A DNA stretch of 64,000 nt from Trichocladium uniseriatum (Eukaryota; Ascomycota; Sordariomycetes; Sordariales; Chaetomiaceae), in the NCBI GenBank assembly GCA_017139535.1, contig WOUO01000008.1, positions 930,001 to 994,000 of the forward strand, written 5' to 3'. The notes below the pieces were generated by a model that was not told where the DNA came from, searched no databases, and saw only the letters and a list, made by a program, of their open reading frames with translations. The position numbers and the translations under genes are program-made. This document shows positions 32,101 to 42,349 of this stretch, piece by piece. Numbering within the stretch: the stretch's first letter is position 1; the number at the start of each line of letters is the position of its first letter.

Positions 32101-33171
32101 GAGTTCTTTCGCCACTTCTCTTTTTTTTGTGGATGAGAGATGTGTGTTATAACGTTGATGTTGTTGTATTTACAAGCGGGGTTTGGATATTGGAAGGGAT
32201 CTGGGACGACCTTTTGGATGGGTTGGGTCGGGGTCTCGTGGTGTTTCTGGCGTTGCCGGTATGGTACCTCTGCACTGTTGGTAGATGGTTGGGATGCTGT
32301 TGCATTGGGCAAGCGATTTTTGGAGTATCATACCTTGGTCCGTGGGGGTATCTTTTTAGTACCCAGCTAGCCGGGCTAGCTTAATATTAACTAGTAATTT
32401 GCTCTGTACTGCTTGCTATCTTGTGGTGTCGCTTGTGAGATTGCTTCGCACAGGTCCCCGCGTCACGCGTTCCCTGCCAAGGATCGACGCAGTGCAGCGG
32501 CTTGGCCCTGCGACGGCCCGTCAGGCTCCTCGGTGTGCCATTTTGGCAATGATCTGGATGCAATGTACGAAGTACTTTCGTATTACCCCGCGAAGAACAC
32601 CGAAATCGTTCAGGTACCTACTACACCTAAGAGATGCATGATGTTCAACGGTTGCAGGGTTCCTCCCCATCGAACTGACGTTATGTACCCACAACTTTTT
32701 GAAGACCCTGCGCAGATCGCGCGAGTCGTTGTGTAAGTCAACTTTTCTCGGCTCCACGTTTTGTGGGATTGTCGGATTCAGGTATATTTGGTGTCTGGTG
32801 TTGAACAAGACTGGACTGTTTCAGATGACGGAATTGAATCGCAGTGTGGCACATTGCACTCAGTTAGCCTTGTGGTGTTACGTCGACTGTTCGTTGGACC
32901 TAATTATGCTTTGAGGTTGCACAGGCTGGCGATCTTTGTCTTTGGCTCTGAGGTGGTCATTGGGCAGCATACGGAGTACTTCGTATAGATACCTGAGCTT
33001 GGCTCAGAAATAAGAAATAAAAAATAGGTAGCTTTGAAACGGGCAACAAGTCGAGATGATTCATCCGATGAGCAGGGTTGAGATCATTGAATTGATTCAA
33101 CTACCTGGGATTGGACAAAAGTGAAAAAGAACCAACTCAACCCCTATCTTCAGTTGTTATGGCTGTCCTGC
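32101..33171. other. intergenic stretch left of the tRNA
   Basis: No gene seen. It contains TACGAAGTACTTTCGTA at about 32566-32582 and TACGGAGTACTTCGTA at 32970-32985, two related palindrome-like elements. GTTCTTTTTCAC (minus strand) at 33119-33130 supplies a T5 run that could terminate Pol III transcription of the tRNA gene. Confidence 0.5.
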
Positions 33172-33245
33172 TGATCGGACCCGGGCTTGAACCGGGGACC
33201 TTCAGTGTGTTAGACTGACGTGATGACCAACTACACCATCCGACC
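33172..33245 (-). tRNA. tRNA-Val (anticodon AAC)
   Basis: 74 nt on the minus strand without intron. The acceptor stem is GGTCGGA paired with TCCGATC, followed by discriminator A. The D arm is GTGT...TCAC around AGTTGGTCA. The anticodon stem TCAGT/ACTGA encloses loop CTAACAC with anticodon AAC, read for Val codons GUU and GUC. The variable loop is AGGTC, and the T arm CCCGG/CCGGG encloses TTCAAGC. All four stems pair fully and the B box GGTTCAAGCC is intact. A T5 run lies about 44 bp downstream on the transcribed strand. Confidence 0.96.
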
Positions 33246-33827
33246 CATGATTTGATGGAGACGGCGCGAGTCAGTTGCGGCTGATGTGGGATGCGTGGAT
33301 TGCTTCGATGGGGTGGGGGTATTCAAGTTCCGTAGTCGTGGAGAAACCGAGGGTGTTACTCCCTGTGAGCCTAGATGCTGAAAATCTCGAAGTATTGTGT
33401 CATGTGTGTACTAGCAACTGTGTGTATAGATTATGTAGTGAGCACGAGCAATAAAACTGATCTATGTTATAGAATCAAGTGTTGTTGATGCTGGTAGTTC
33501 AGAACTCTAGCATTTGTGTGTGATGTGGTATAAGAAATCACATTTTCTCGTGACCTCGGATATGCATATTTCAAGTTAGTTAGCGCTATTACTAGCTCCT
33601 TCGAATAAAGGAGGTAGTAGCGCTAGATATAGAAAGTATCTATGAGTCCTAGTAGCTCTCTATCTCATACGGATACCCGACCCATTCAGCTATCGACAAG
33701 TTTGCGACGCATGTGTACGCCGCTGCAGGGGTGGACCCTGGGCGTCGGCCTCTATGCGTTTTGCGGCCTACAGGCTCTGTCAGGCTCTGTTGTTCTCTTG
33801 TAACCGGTTGGTAGTCTCCTCCCATTG
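33246..33827. other. AT-rich stretch right of the tRNA
   Basis: No firm gene. An imperfect inverted pair around 33582-33625 (GTTAGCGCTATTACTAGCTCC and GGAGGTAGTAGCGCTA) can fold into a stem. The segment 33649-33725 could be a fourth exon of the next gene: from an acceptor CTGCAG the phase matches a GTAAGG donor in exon 3 and would replace its C-terminal tail. I left it out of the main model. Confidence 0.4.
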
Positions 33828-35576
33828 TCACATGCCACGTTCATGACTCATCGTTCGGTGCCGGATCTTTACACCCAGCCTCTCCTTACCTCTACGCCCT
33901 GCCCCTCTCGCCGGCAGTATTCCTTCACAACCCTGCAACCCCTGCAGCTTGCTCCACGTCATAGGCGAGTAAATGCGTCTAAACAGGTCTCCGAGTTTGA
34001 TTTGTTCGGCGGCTGGGAAGTCGTGTTCCCAGAAGGACACGGTTGTCTTGTGTAATTCAAGCGAGCAGGGTTCATGATGAGCCTTGCTGTGTAGAGAAGG
34101 GATATGCCTACTAAAGCCCACCAGAGGCGCCGTCACCGCCATCGGGTGCATTTCTTGCGACAGCTCGGCCTCTTGCTGCGTCTTGGCCAGAGTGAGCAGT
34201 CGATCCCCCTGTTGAAGCTCATCTGTCCGACGGACGGTCCCGCCATCAAGGGTAAGGCGAGTTGCTGCCAACAGGTAGGCGCCGTTTCCAACCCGAGGCC
34301 GCTTCAGAAGTCGTGGCTCGTCGCGGAGCTTACTATCCTCCCATGCGTAACCTGGTACCGGTTAAAATTAACAGTTGTGCACGGAGGAACCTATCATGCG
34401 GATAGCAGAGACGCACCGTCCTCGATCCAGTCTGCGATTCTGGAGCCATTCTCAATGTCAAGCTCCTTCTTCACGGCATCCTTCCACAGCGGGTACCGCG
34501 CCATCCACCACGTCTTGGAGAAGTCCTGGTACACGGATGTCCAGGCATCGAGGTCGTCCCGGACCAGGCCCTTCAGTGCTTCCCGCAGCTCGCTTTTGTA
34601 CTGATGGTCAACCTCGTCGGTCTTTTGAATGATGTGCTTGTACAATCCCACCGTGACATCGTAGGTCGAGGGCGGGGCAGGACTGCTGTCAGAACCAGGG
34701 CGATAAATCGACGTCGCGGTTTGACCACAGAAGGTCATGACTTTCCTCGTCTGCTCCTTATCTCCTTTTCCTCGGAGATCCCAGAGACTCCGGGACCACT
34801 GAGCCAGCATGTCAAAACTGGGCGCGAAGAAGAAGGGCTCGCCACTGTAAGAAAAGAACTCCTCTTCCGAAGCACTGTGGTTGAAGAAATCCATGATGAA
34901 GAGCAACGACATGCTGCGCCGATTGTCCTCCTGGGCGTAGTCTCGCTGGATGACGTCTTGGACGAAACGGGCCTTGGTGAGGTGTTTGGCCAGGAACTCC
35001 CCGATGCGGATATTGTCCTCGGCGCACGCAAATCGCATGCGCCGGAAATCTGTGGCGCCAGCCGGCCACACTGGGCTCGGCCGGTCCCTCAGAGCCATGT
35101 CCATATGCTCCAGCTGGCACAAATACGCCAGCTTGGTCATCGCCCGCTGGAAAACCACATCGATAGCGTCCTAACACAGCAGGTTAAAGCTAGGTAATTA
35201 CCTTTCCTCTCACGGCATCAACATGACTTGAGCCGGGGACACGTACAGAGTCCACCAGTTCCTTGAACCGGCTGTCAGTTTCGCGGATAGCTTGGGCGAC
35301 CGAGGCATGGGCCAGTCGCCCAAGGGTGTCCGGCACGGAGAACTGGGCCAACAGGCCTGAACTGAGGCTGGGGTCGTCCGGCGGCCAAAGCGGGCACTCA
35401 TCCAAGGTGTCGTGGGACCTGAATTCCGCGGCACGTTGGCTCTTCCTGGCCTTGTTGTGGAGGCGCTGAGTAAACTCGGTTGTCGGGACCGGCTTCAGCA
35501 CGCCCACAAGCTCGATGAGCTTCTTGCCCATCGCATGTGCGTGTTCGCCGGTCCAATCCGTGTCGCCCAGGTCCAT
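33828..35576 (-). CDS. unknown protein with a Hint-like (hedgehog/intein) C-terminal segment
   Basis: Three exons, 35576-35247, 35170-34417 and 34351-33828, give 535 residues. Introns are 76 nt (GTACGT donor) and 65 nt (GTGCGT donor, ACCAG acceptor) and phases agree. Residues 1-360 are soluble and mostly helical, rich in Trp, Phe and Arg (DFFNHSASEEEFFSYSG, YQDFSKTWWMARYPLWKDA); I recognise no domain. After the last junction comes PRVGNGAYLLAAT, then LTLDGGTVRRTDELQQGDRLLTL, which has the layout of Hint block A: a start residue, T-x-V-x-x-x-DG, then I/L-x-x-L-x-x-GD-x-V/L-L. The Cys or Ser nucleophile expected at the block start is missing, so self-splicing is unlikely. There is no signal peptide. 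An alternative fourth exon to 33649 is possible. Function unknown. Confidence 0.6.
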
Positions 35577-36004
35577 GTTGAACTACCAGAGGTTTCAGAA
35601 GGATAAATTGGGTTGTTGGTTTCAACGTCAAGTGCTATGTTAGGTTACTGATGATTTCAGCAAGCATACCTAAGCGTGGGTGATGAAGGAAAGCGACCAG
35701 ACGAAACAGCGCGCGGGTCTCTTCCAATTTAAGATCGGTCGTGACATAGTATCAATATGTTACAGGTCTGAGATGATTGATGGTATCATGATGGAAGACT
35801 CTGCTTTGAGTAATCAGCGCAGTTGGGGCATCCCAGGATGATTGAGGAGCTCACGAGAGTTTGGCCAAGGAAACGACTCAAACGAGTACAAACAGTGAAA
35901 CGTACAACGAACGATAGGCACGCTCCAGGACAAGCACCATCGAGGTTGACATGTGAAAACAATCAGATACAAGCACCAGCCTCGGGAATTGTCACTTTGT
36001 CGAT
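35577..36004. other. intergenic stretch
   Basis: Promoter of the Hint-like gene on the left; 3' flank of the LysM pseudogene on the right. No gene seen. Confidence 0.4.
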
Positions 36005-37150
36005 CTATGACGTTGGCCAGATCTGGCAAGAATTAGACGAGGTGAGGGGCCTGCTCGGCTGGAGGAGGAGGCCCTGTTGTTGACTAAAAATCGATGGTTC
36101 CAGATTTCGGTCACCGGTGAGAATCTCCGCGGTGGGTCGGCACACGTCGCAGCCGCATGCCGCAGGAGGTAAAACGACAATAATTTGAAGGGGTCTTTTT
36201 ACACAAAGTGGCCGGAATAGGGGCTCGGCGGGCGACGACGAAGACGTGGTCGTCGTCGTCGGCGGCGTGGATGGCTCATGGCCCTCCACCGAGACGCAGT
36301 ACCAGTATTCGGCCCAGAGGCCGGAGCACGACGGGCCGACGACGGGGTTCCACTCGACGAACTGCGCCAGCGTGATGCGGTACTCGGCGATGATGTCGGC
36401 GCATATGTCGCCCGCCTTCACGAACCGGTACTCGTCGCAGTTCTCGGCTGTGCCCGCCCGGGTGGGCGACGGGGCCGGCGGGTTGCCCCCCGTTGGCGAG
36501 GGCCCGGCCGTGGTGGGGATGGTCGGGTCCACGCCCACGACGGAGACGCAGTACCAGTACTCTGCCCAGAGGCCGGCGCATGACGCCCCGACGATGGGAT
36601 TCCACTACTGAGCCACGGTGATGCCGTACCGCTCCGCGATCTGGTAGCACAGCTCGCCGGACTCTACGAAGTGGTAGGCGTCGCAGTTCTCGGCGGTGCC
36701 CTCGCGGGTGGGAGAGGGCACGGTGTTGGTGGGTGTGGGCGTGGTGCTGGCGGTGGTGGTGGTGGGCACTGGCTGCCCGTTGTTGACCTCGACGCAGTAC
36801 GAGTTCCCTAGCGTCAGAGTGCAGTCTTGCCCGACCGAAGGGTTCTGATGCCGGGAATTTTGGTCAGCACGAAAATTGAAGCCTTACAAGGAAGGGGCTT
36901 TTGAGAATGGCCAAGAACTTACATATGCGATGAAGTCTTCCACCGTGATGCCCCAGGTGTCGGCAAAGTACTGGCAGTCCTGGAGCCGGGTGTACGCGGT
37001 GTCATACCAGGTACAGAGCGGGTGCGTGTCATCCGCGACCGGGCCGTCTTGACGGGCAACCACTTTAGGTGGGAGGTTACGCGGCCTTGCCGTTGCAGAG
37101 GTGGCACGGAGGAGGAGGCAAGCTCCCTGTGCAAGTCTTGAAACCGCCAT
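36005..37150 (-). pseudogene. LysM-domain gene interrupted by a stop codon in the second LysM
   Basis: The start ATG at 37150 gives MAVSRLAQGACLLL, a weak signal peptide. Exon 1 is 37150-36923; an intron (GTAAGT...CATCAG) joins to 36844. LysM 1 runs from CTWYDTAYTRL to SYCVEV. A Thr/Pro linker leads to LysM 2 (CDAYHFVESGELCYQIAERYGITVAQ in two parts), where TAG at 36607-36605 stands in the frame directly before WNPIVGASC. The same frame then stays open through LysM 3 (CDEYRFVKAGDIC to YWYCVSV) to 36005. LysM 3 has CAG TTC GTC GAG TGG at the matching spot; LysM 2 has CAG TAG TGG, so a 6-nt deletion made the stop. A truncated 155-residue protein could still be made. Intact relatives bind chitin or its fragments in the apoplast. 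Confidence 0.72.
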
Positions 37151-37792
37151 GTTGCTTGGAAGGAAGGATGGACGGTCAGGTCGGAGCAGGCCTGGAGTGG
37201 TTGAGAGGTGCTGGCAACCTTGTGCTGGACTTGAGCCCATCACCATGTCTGTTAGCCCCCAACTTTATATCGCCGTAGTCACACAAACCACACCCCTCTC
37301 CCCCCTGGCCGCACGCCTTCACATGGCAGCCTGCCCGGGCCAAGTCGACGAGCGTGAATGAGGGTATCATCATGGAATCCTGGCGCTGCAGGTCATCAAT
37401 ATTGCAACTATTTGCCCCTGGATACGACCGGATCGTTTCCAGGGCTCACTCCCATGGATGAGAATTGAGAACGGGAGAGGCTTGGCAGAGAGAGTGGGGG
37501 CGGAACGAGGTGCATTCAATTTACGACACTATGGGTCTATGTCGCTGCCGGCGGCAAGTGACCGGAACTGGGAAGAGGGGAACCAGGCAGACCTTTGTCA
37601 AGCCAACCAGGGAATAGCAGTTGACTGACTTGGCACCATTGGCCTCGAAGGCGAACTGCTGTGCCGTTGTGGTTCCACGGGAGCATAAAATGAAAAGTGA
37701 CGACACCAACATTTCTCCAACCCCTTGTCTCTGCGCCCTCTTTTTTTGCGGACCCCACGACTAGGAGGGTTTTCTCGGCGCAGGACCAGAAA
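37151..37792. other. divergent intergenic stretch
   Basis: It lies between the minus-strand LysM pseudogene and a plus-strand gene. No gene seen; frames of 60-117 codons on the minus strand lack domains. Confidence 0.4.
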
Positions 37793-38759
37793 ATGGCGGA
37801 CCCAGGGTCACTTGATCCAGAGGCCGAATACGGCGCCATCCCCTTCGACCTATTCGCGCTGGTACGAGGTCCCCTTCCAGTAGTACCCATTCTTGATGCT
37901 ACCGCGCCGCACTGTCACCTATATGCCTGTCCCAACGCGCTGCCTCGCTCACGCTCGCGTACCTTAGGAGCACTGGGACTACTCCCTGCCGCCCGAGGAG
38001 GACCAACAGCAGTGGGACAACCTTGTCCGAAAGTACCTCGACCTCCCGGAGCGGGACCGCTTTGTATGTACAGTACCTTAATTTCCTCCCCACCTCATGC
38101 ATGACACCAGTACTAACCAAACCCGTCTCCTGTAGCCATGGCACCAACGGCGCAATCCTGACATGCCCAACCTCACGCCATACAAGGTCGCGCGGGTGCT
38201 CCGCCCCCACCAGACCCCCCAAGAGCGCTTCATCAGCGCGAACCTCGCCCCGCCGTGCGGTACCTTCGTCTGGCTCCGTACGTGCTACGACCCTGCGCTG
38301 CAGAGCCAGTACGACGAGCTGTTCCGCGCGTCGGGCGCCGGGGGCGACATCGCCATGGGGCCCGAGTGGGTCCTGGACGACGCGGCGCGGTACGACTTTG
38401 GCTCGGAGCGGAGCGAGATCGTGGCGCGCCTCGTGCGGCGGATCCCGTCGCTGGGCGATGTGTACTGGGCCGGCGTCGAGGAGGATTACGAGCATTGGAG
38501 TGCCGAGAGTTTCGAGAGGGATGATGAGAGCGAGCTCGTGCGGGCGTCGAATCGGGTGCGGTCGGGCGTGTGTGTGGTGGATGAGGAGGCCATCCGGAAG
38601 CGGATGATCAAGGTCTTTTGGCTGGAGGCACACGGGGAATGTCTGTGGCATAATGAGGTGGCGCCGGACATGGTGGAGAACATGTCGGGCGCGTTTCTGG
38701 GCGGCTACTCGCTCGAAGAGGGAGCCGGGGGGTATTTCACCGAGGGAGAGCGAGGATGA
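37793..38759 (+). CDS. protein of unknown function
   Basis: Three exons, 37793-37861, 37968-38063 and 38136-38759, give 262 residues. Introns are 106 and 72 nt (GTACGA...CTTAG; GTATGT...TGTAG with a TACTAAC branch site) and all junctions are phase 0. The protein starts MADPGSLDPEAEYGA, has a Trp/Gln-rich segment (EHWDYSLPPEEDQQQW), a charged helix (LVRKYLDLPERDRF) and PWHQRRNPDMPNLTPYKVARVLRP. Later parts include GPEWVLDDAARYDFG and KRMIKVFWLEAHGECLWHNE. No signal peptide or membrane segment. It might bind something through its aromatic-rich surface, but I recognise no family. Codon composition is strongly GC3-biased like neighbouring genes. Confidence 0.7.
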
Positions 38760-38789
38760 CTTCTTGGAAGCAAATTCAAGCAATGTGCG

Positions 38790-38812
38790 TTTTTTTTTTT
38801 TTTTTTTTTTTT
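38790..38812. repeat. T23 homopolymer tract
   Basis: An uninterrupted run of 23 T, followed by CC and T5, 31 bp after the stop codon of the preceding gene. Length may be affected by sequencing error. Confidence 0.85.
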
Positions 38813-38931
38813 CCTTTTTCCCTTTTCAAAAGGCATGAGCTGCCCAAGATAATAATACAATGTTTGAAGGAGATATTAACTGAAAACATCCGCACTCTCT
38901 TCCTTGTTCCCCCCGTTTGATTTTCCCATAC

Positions 38932-40540
38932 TTAGTCGATGCCCATGATCCAATTCGGCTGGCAAGTCGTCGGGAAGGCGGTGCTGGTCGGAGGGGCCAC
39001 CGTCGTTTCCGGATAGCAGTACGGCTCCAGCATGGACTGGCACTCCTCGCTCAGCATGATCCACTCAAACCCCGCGGCAGCGGCCTCGGCCGTGGGCGGG
39101 CAGTACTGAATGTACGTCTGGTATATGCTCGCCGCCGTCGCGTTCCCCGTCGCCGTCACGGTCGGTATCTCGACGGGGATCAGGGGGCCCGTGTAATTCG
39201 AGTCGACTCCCTCCGTCGGCGCCGAGACCCAGGACCCGGTGGTGGGGTGGGCCCAGTCGTCGGACCAGGTGACGCCGAGGTCGACGTCGTACTCGTCCGT
39301 GCCGGGAGGGCTGTGTTGTGCTTGGTCAGTCTGCTCTGTTTGAATACCCTTTTCGGTGGTGGGAAGGAGAGGAGCTCACGATACCTTATACATATCGTTC
39401 TGCCCACTAGCGTCGCGAGGTTGTCGCAGGAGCGGTGGATGACGGGGTTCCATGCGAGGAGCTCGGTCAGCGTGAACTCGTTGCCGCGCAGGATGTCGGC
39501 GCACGTCTCGCCTGCCAGCACCTAATATGTTGGATCCAAGCGTTAATTAGGTGAACGTGAGTCTATGACGGAACCCGGTGTTCTTACCTCGTGCAAGAGA
39601 CAACGGTCCCCAATACAAACCGTGGACCCCTCGGGAAGCGAGAGGCACTTAAAATCGATGCCGTTCTCCTCGAGGAACCTGTCGATGGCAATATTGTTGG
39701 CCGCGGCAATGGAATCGCACGTATCGCCCGCCTGGACGGTATAGTTGGTCCCGAAGCACCTCCGGATGGGCACACCCGTCTCCGTCGGTCTATATTATAC
39801 CGAATGTCAGCTCCGAGTCCCCTGCCCTTCTGCAAGCAAAGTACATGGAGCCATCTAGACTCACGTAGGCATGCTGCCTGTCGTGCTAGAAGACAGCGGA
39901 TAGTCCGACGGGCCCGCCGAGCACGAGGCAAGCAGCTGCGTGAAGGTGTCCTCGTCCATCTTGCCGGGGAGGTACTTGGAATTGACGAGCGAGGCCATGT
40001 ATTTCAAGGTGCAGTCGTTGCACTCGTCGACCTCGGTCTGAGCCGCTATCGAGGGGATGCAAAAGGCGCCCGAGTCTTTGTGCGTGAGGCACGCCACCTG
40101 CTGGGCCCATGCGATCGGCCCCGCGATGTCGTTGCCCGACCTGGAGATGTTGAACCCCCAGTCGCGCTCTGTGTCGCCGCAGCGGACGTTCACGTTGTTT
40201 GCCCAGGTCTGTTCACGCCCGTCCCAGGGGGTTAGAGATACATGTACTATTACTGGCCACCGGCATAATAAATGGTTGGGTGGATCATTGACTCAACTCC
40301 CATCGAGCTCGTACACGTCGAGTTGCAGTAATCCGTCAACAGCCCGACGTCGAGGTTCACGAGGTTATCCACGTCTTGCAGTGACACCAGCCGGGGACTG
40401 CAGCTGATCTCGCTGCTCAGGATGGCGCGGCATCCTGCGGGGATGGTCGTGGGAAGCTGCCCCGGAGTGGCCCAGAGCCTGAGGGACAGGGCCTGCCATG
40501 GCAATGTGGCGAGGCCGAAGGTCAAGATGCTGATGGCCAT
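38932..40540 (-). CDS. secreted LysM-domain protein
   Basis: Five exons, 40540-40298, 40208-39865, 39789-39588, 39521-39385 and 39310-38932, give 434 residues; introns are 89, 75, 66 and 74 nt and all phases agree. The N-terminus (MAISILTFGLATLPWQALS) is a signal peptide. Residues 30-190 form a cysteine-containing region typical of long fungal LysM proteins (DYCNSTCTSSMG, VNVRCGD, CNDCTLKYM). LysM 1 is NYTVQAGDTCDSIAAANNI to GSTVCI, and LysM 2 is HEVLAGETCADIL to GRTICI, ending in the common SPPGTDEY. The C-terminal 100 residues hold another cysteine cluster (YIQYCPPT, CQSML, PYCYPE). Such proteins bind chitin or chito-oligosaccharides outside the cell. It sits about 1.8 kb from the broken LysM gene in the same orientation. 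Confidence 0.85.
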
Positions 40541-41065
40541 CACTTCGTGTGAAGCTATCAAGAAGGTTGAGCAGGAGAAAGAACGAAAAGGACAAAGAAG
40601 TCGTTCCTGGGAGGGAGGTGAGGGGTCGTAGACGAGCACGCGACTCTGCCTGGGTAAGGTGTCTACCTACGGATCCATGTCACCGACAACGGAGACTCGG
40701 AACTCTCAGGTTGTGCGGATCGCAGACACCGAGAGTGGCACGAGCAATATCCCATTCCCATCCGACGCAAAATCGCGTTGCAGCCGTCTCACGACAACAA
40801 AAACGACATTACTCCGTATGTACACCCCCGAGCTGCGTCCTTCGCCAACAGAAGGTAGCATTGAATGTAATACTGAATCCTCCGGCCATATTGGTCGGTT
40901 CTGTGGTATTTCCCCTGTGCCTGGCATATGCAATAAGATTACCCAATGCCCAGACCTGCCCGCCCGTGCGCCTTTTTCACATGAGGAAACGGGGATGTCG
41001 AACCAGGTTTGGTTATATCTTGCAAAGAGGGTGGTCGGCGCGTGTGGGGGCTTGTACGCGTCCAG
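40541..41065. other. divergent intergenic stretch
   Basis: Promoter region of the LysM gene. TACTCCGTA lies at 40810-40818. Just left of 41066 the frame of the next gene stays open back to about 40985 and reads like part of a kinase-fold N-lobe, so an upstream exon boundary may lie near 41006. Confidence 0.4.
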
Positions 41066-42098
41066 ATGGAGCCGTCAACAAAGGTCTCGGCGAAGAAGCT
41101 GCAGAGCGAGATGGACGCCATGATGCTGGTCCGCGACAAGACGAGCATACCTGTCCCCAGAGTGTTTGGTTATAGAGTCGACGACAAATATCCGATAGGC
41201 GCGGCTTTCACGCTGACCGAGTTTCTGCCTGGGAACGTGGCCATCGATCTCGATGGCGGATATGCGACTCACCACGGAGAGATCCCTCACGAACACCGGC
41301 AGGGCTTCTATCGCTCGGTCTCCCAAATTCAGGTTTGTTGCTGTTGGCCTATTTAGTTCCATCTCTGGCTACGCGCGCTCATTCCAGTTAACTCCCTATT
41401 AGGTGCAAATGACATCGCTGCGTTTCCCCAAGATTGGGGCCACTGTCCGGGCCAGTGACGGCACGTACGACATTGGCCCCTTTCCGGATATCGGTGGGCC
41501 CTTCGAGACAGCAACGGCCTTCTTCAGGGCCTGGGCGGCGCATGCCAAGTTCCCAATGTCAGTTGACAAGATCCGGAAAAGCATGGGGGGAGGACCGGTC
41601 GACAAGGTTCTCTCATCGATACAAGACTTCCCATCCGCCCTTCATTTTCTGGCCGACCAACTGTCTCGCACTGACCACGGGCCATTCCCTGTCGTGCACC
41701 AGGACTTCTTCCACAGCAATATCGTCGTCGATGCGCGGTATAACATACTGGGCGTCATCGACTGGGAAGGCGCGTGTACCTTGCCCTGGGAGCTGATTGA
41801 CTTTCCGCTCTTTCTGGAGGCGGTGCCGGCCCGAATGGACGCGCCCTGGAACTATGACGAAAACGGACAGCCGCTGGACAAAGAGACGAGGGTGCGATGG
41901 CAGGAGAGACGGGAGTATGCTCGCATGGTCCAACAAGCCGAGGCCGCCGAGCTGGCGGATTCGAAGTTGTCCGACACGCTCGCAGATGATAAGGCTCTAG
42001 GCCTGGCGTATGCGTTAAGGGTGTACAATAATCCGGGAAAGTTGGGGTTCTACATGGCCGTGTTGGACCAGTATAAAGGGGATGGCATCTCACTGTAA
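41066..42098 (+). CDS. aminoglycoside-phosphotransferase-fold protein, N-lobe incomplete
   Basis: Two exons, 41066-41332 and 41403-42098, give 320 residues; the 70-nt intron has a GTTTGT donor and TATTAG acceptor, phase 0. Motifs of the APH family are clear: SEMDAMMLVRDKTSIPVPRV (hinge region), FTLTEFLPG, the Brenner motif VVHQDFFHSNIVV with catalytic Asp and Asn, and ILGVIDWEGA with the metal-binding Asp. The C-terminal helices (ALRVYNNPGKLGFYMAVLDQY) are complete. The usual Gly-rich strand and ATP-binding Lys strand are missing from this start. Upstream in the same frame GLVISCKEGGRRVWGLVRVQ resembles the Lys-bearing strand but has no ATG before a stop. Either a short first exon was missed or the gene is 5'-truncated. 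Fungal members phosphorylate unknown small molecules. Confidence 0.72.
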
Positions 42099-42349
42099 TA
42101 GCAGTAGACGTAGTTGGTTGTGAAACTGAACCACACAACCAGGCCCCTGAATATGACTTGCTTTTATAGGTCAATAACGCTGTAAAGAAGGCCAAGTCCA
42201 ATCAATGACACCCCTTTTGCATCATCCCCACCCCCAGTGATGTCAGCCCCTGAAACCCTTAAAACCTCCCAGCCCCCAACCGCGCCATCAACACAGTCCC
42301 TTATTTACCTAACCTTAGACCCAAACCTCGTGAGCTAATCCAACCTACA

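Noticed and set aside
35171..35201. A 31-nt intron in the Hint-like gene (GTAATT...TTAG)
   Set aside because: Too short for splicing; the upstream GTACGT donor gives a 76-nt intron in the same phase.
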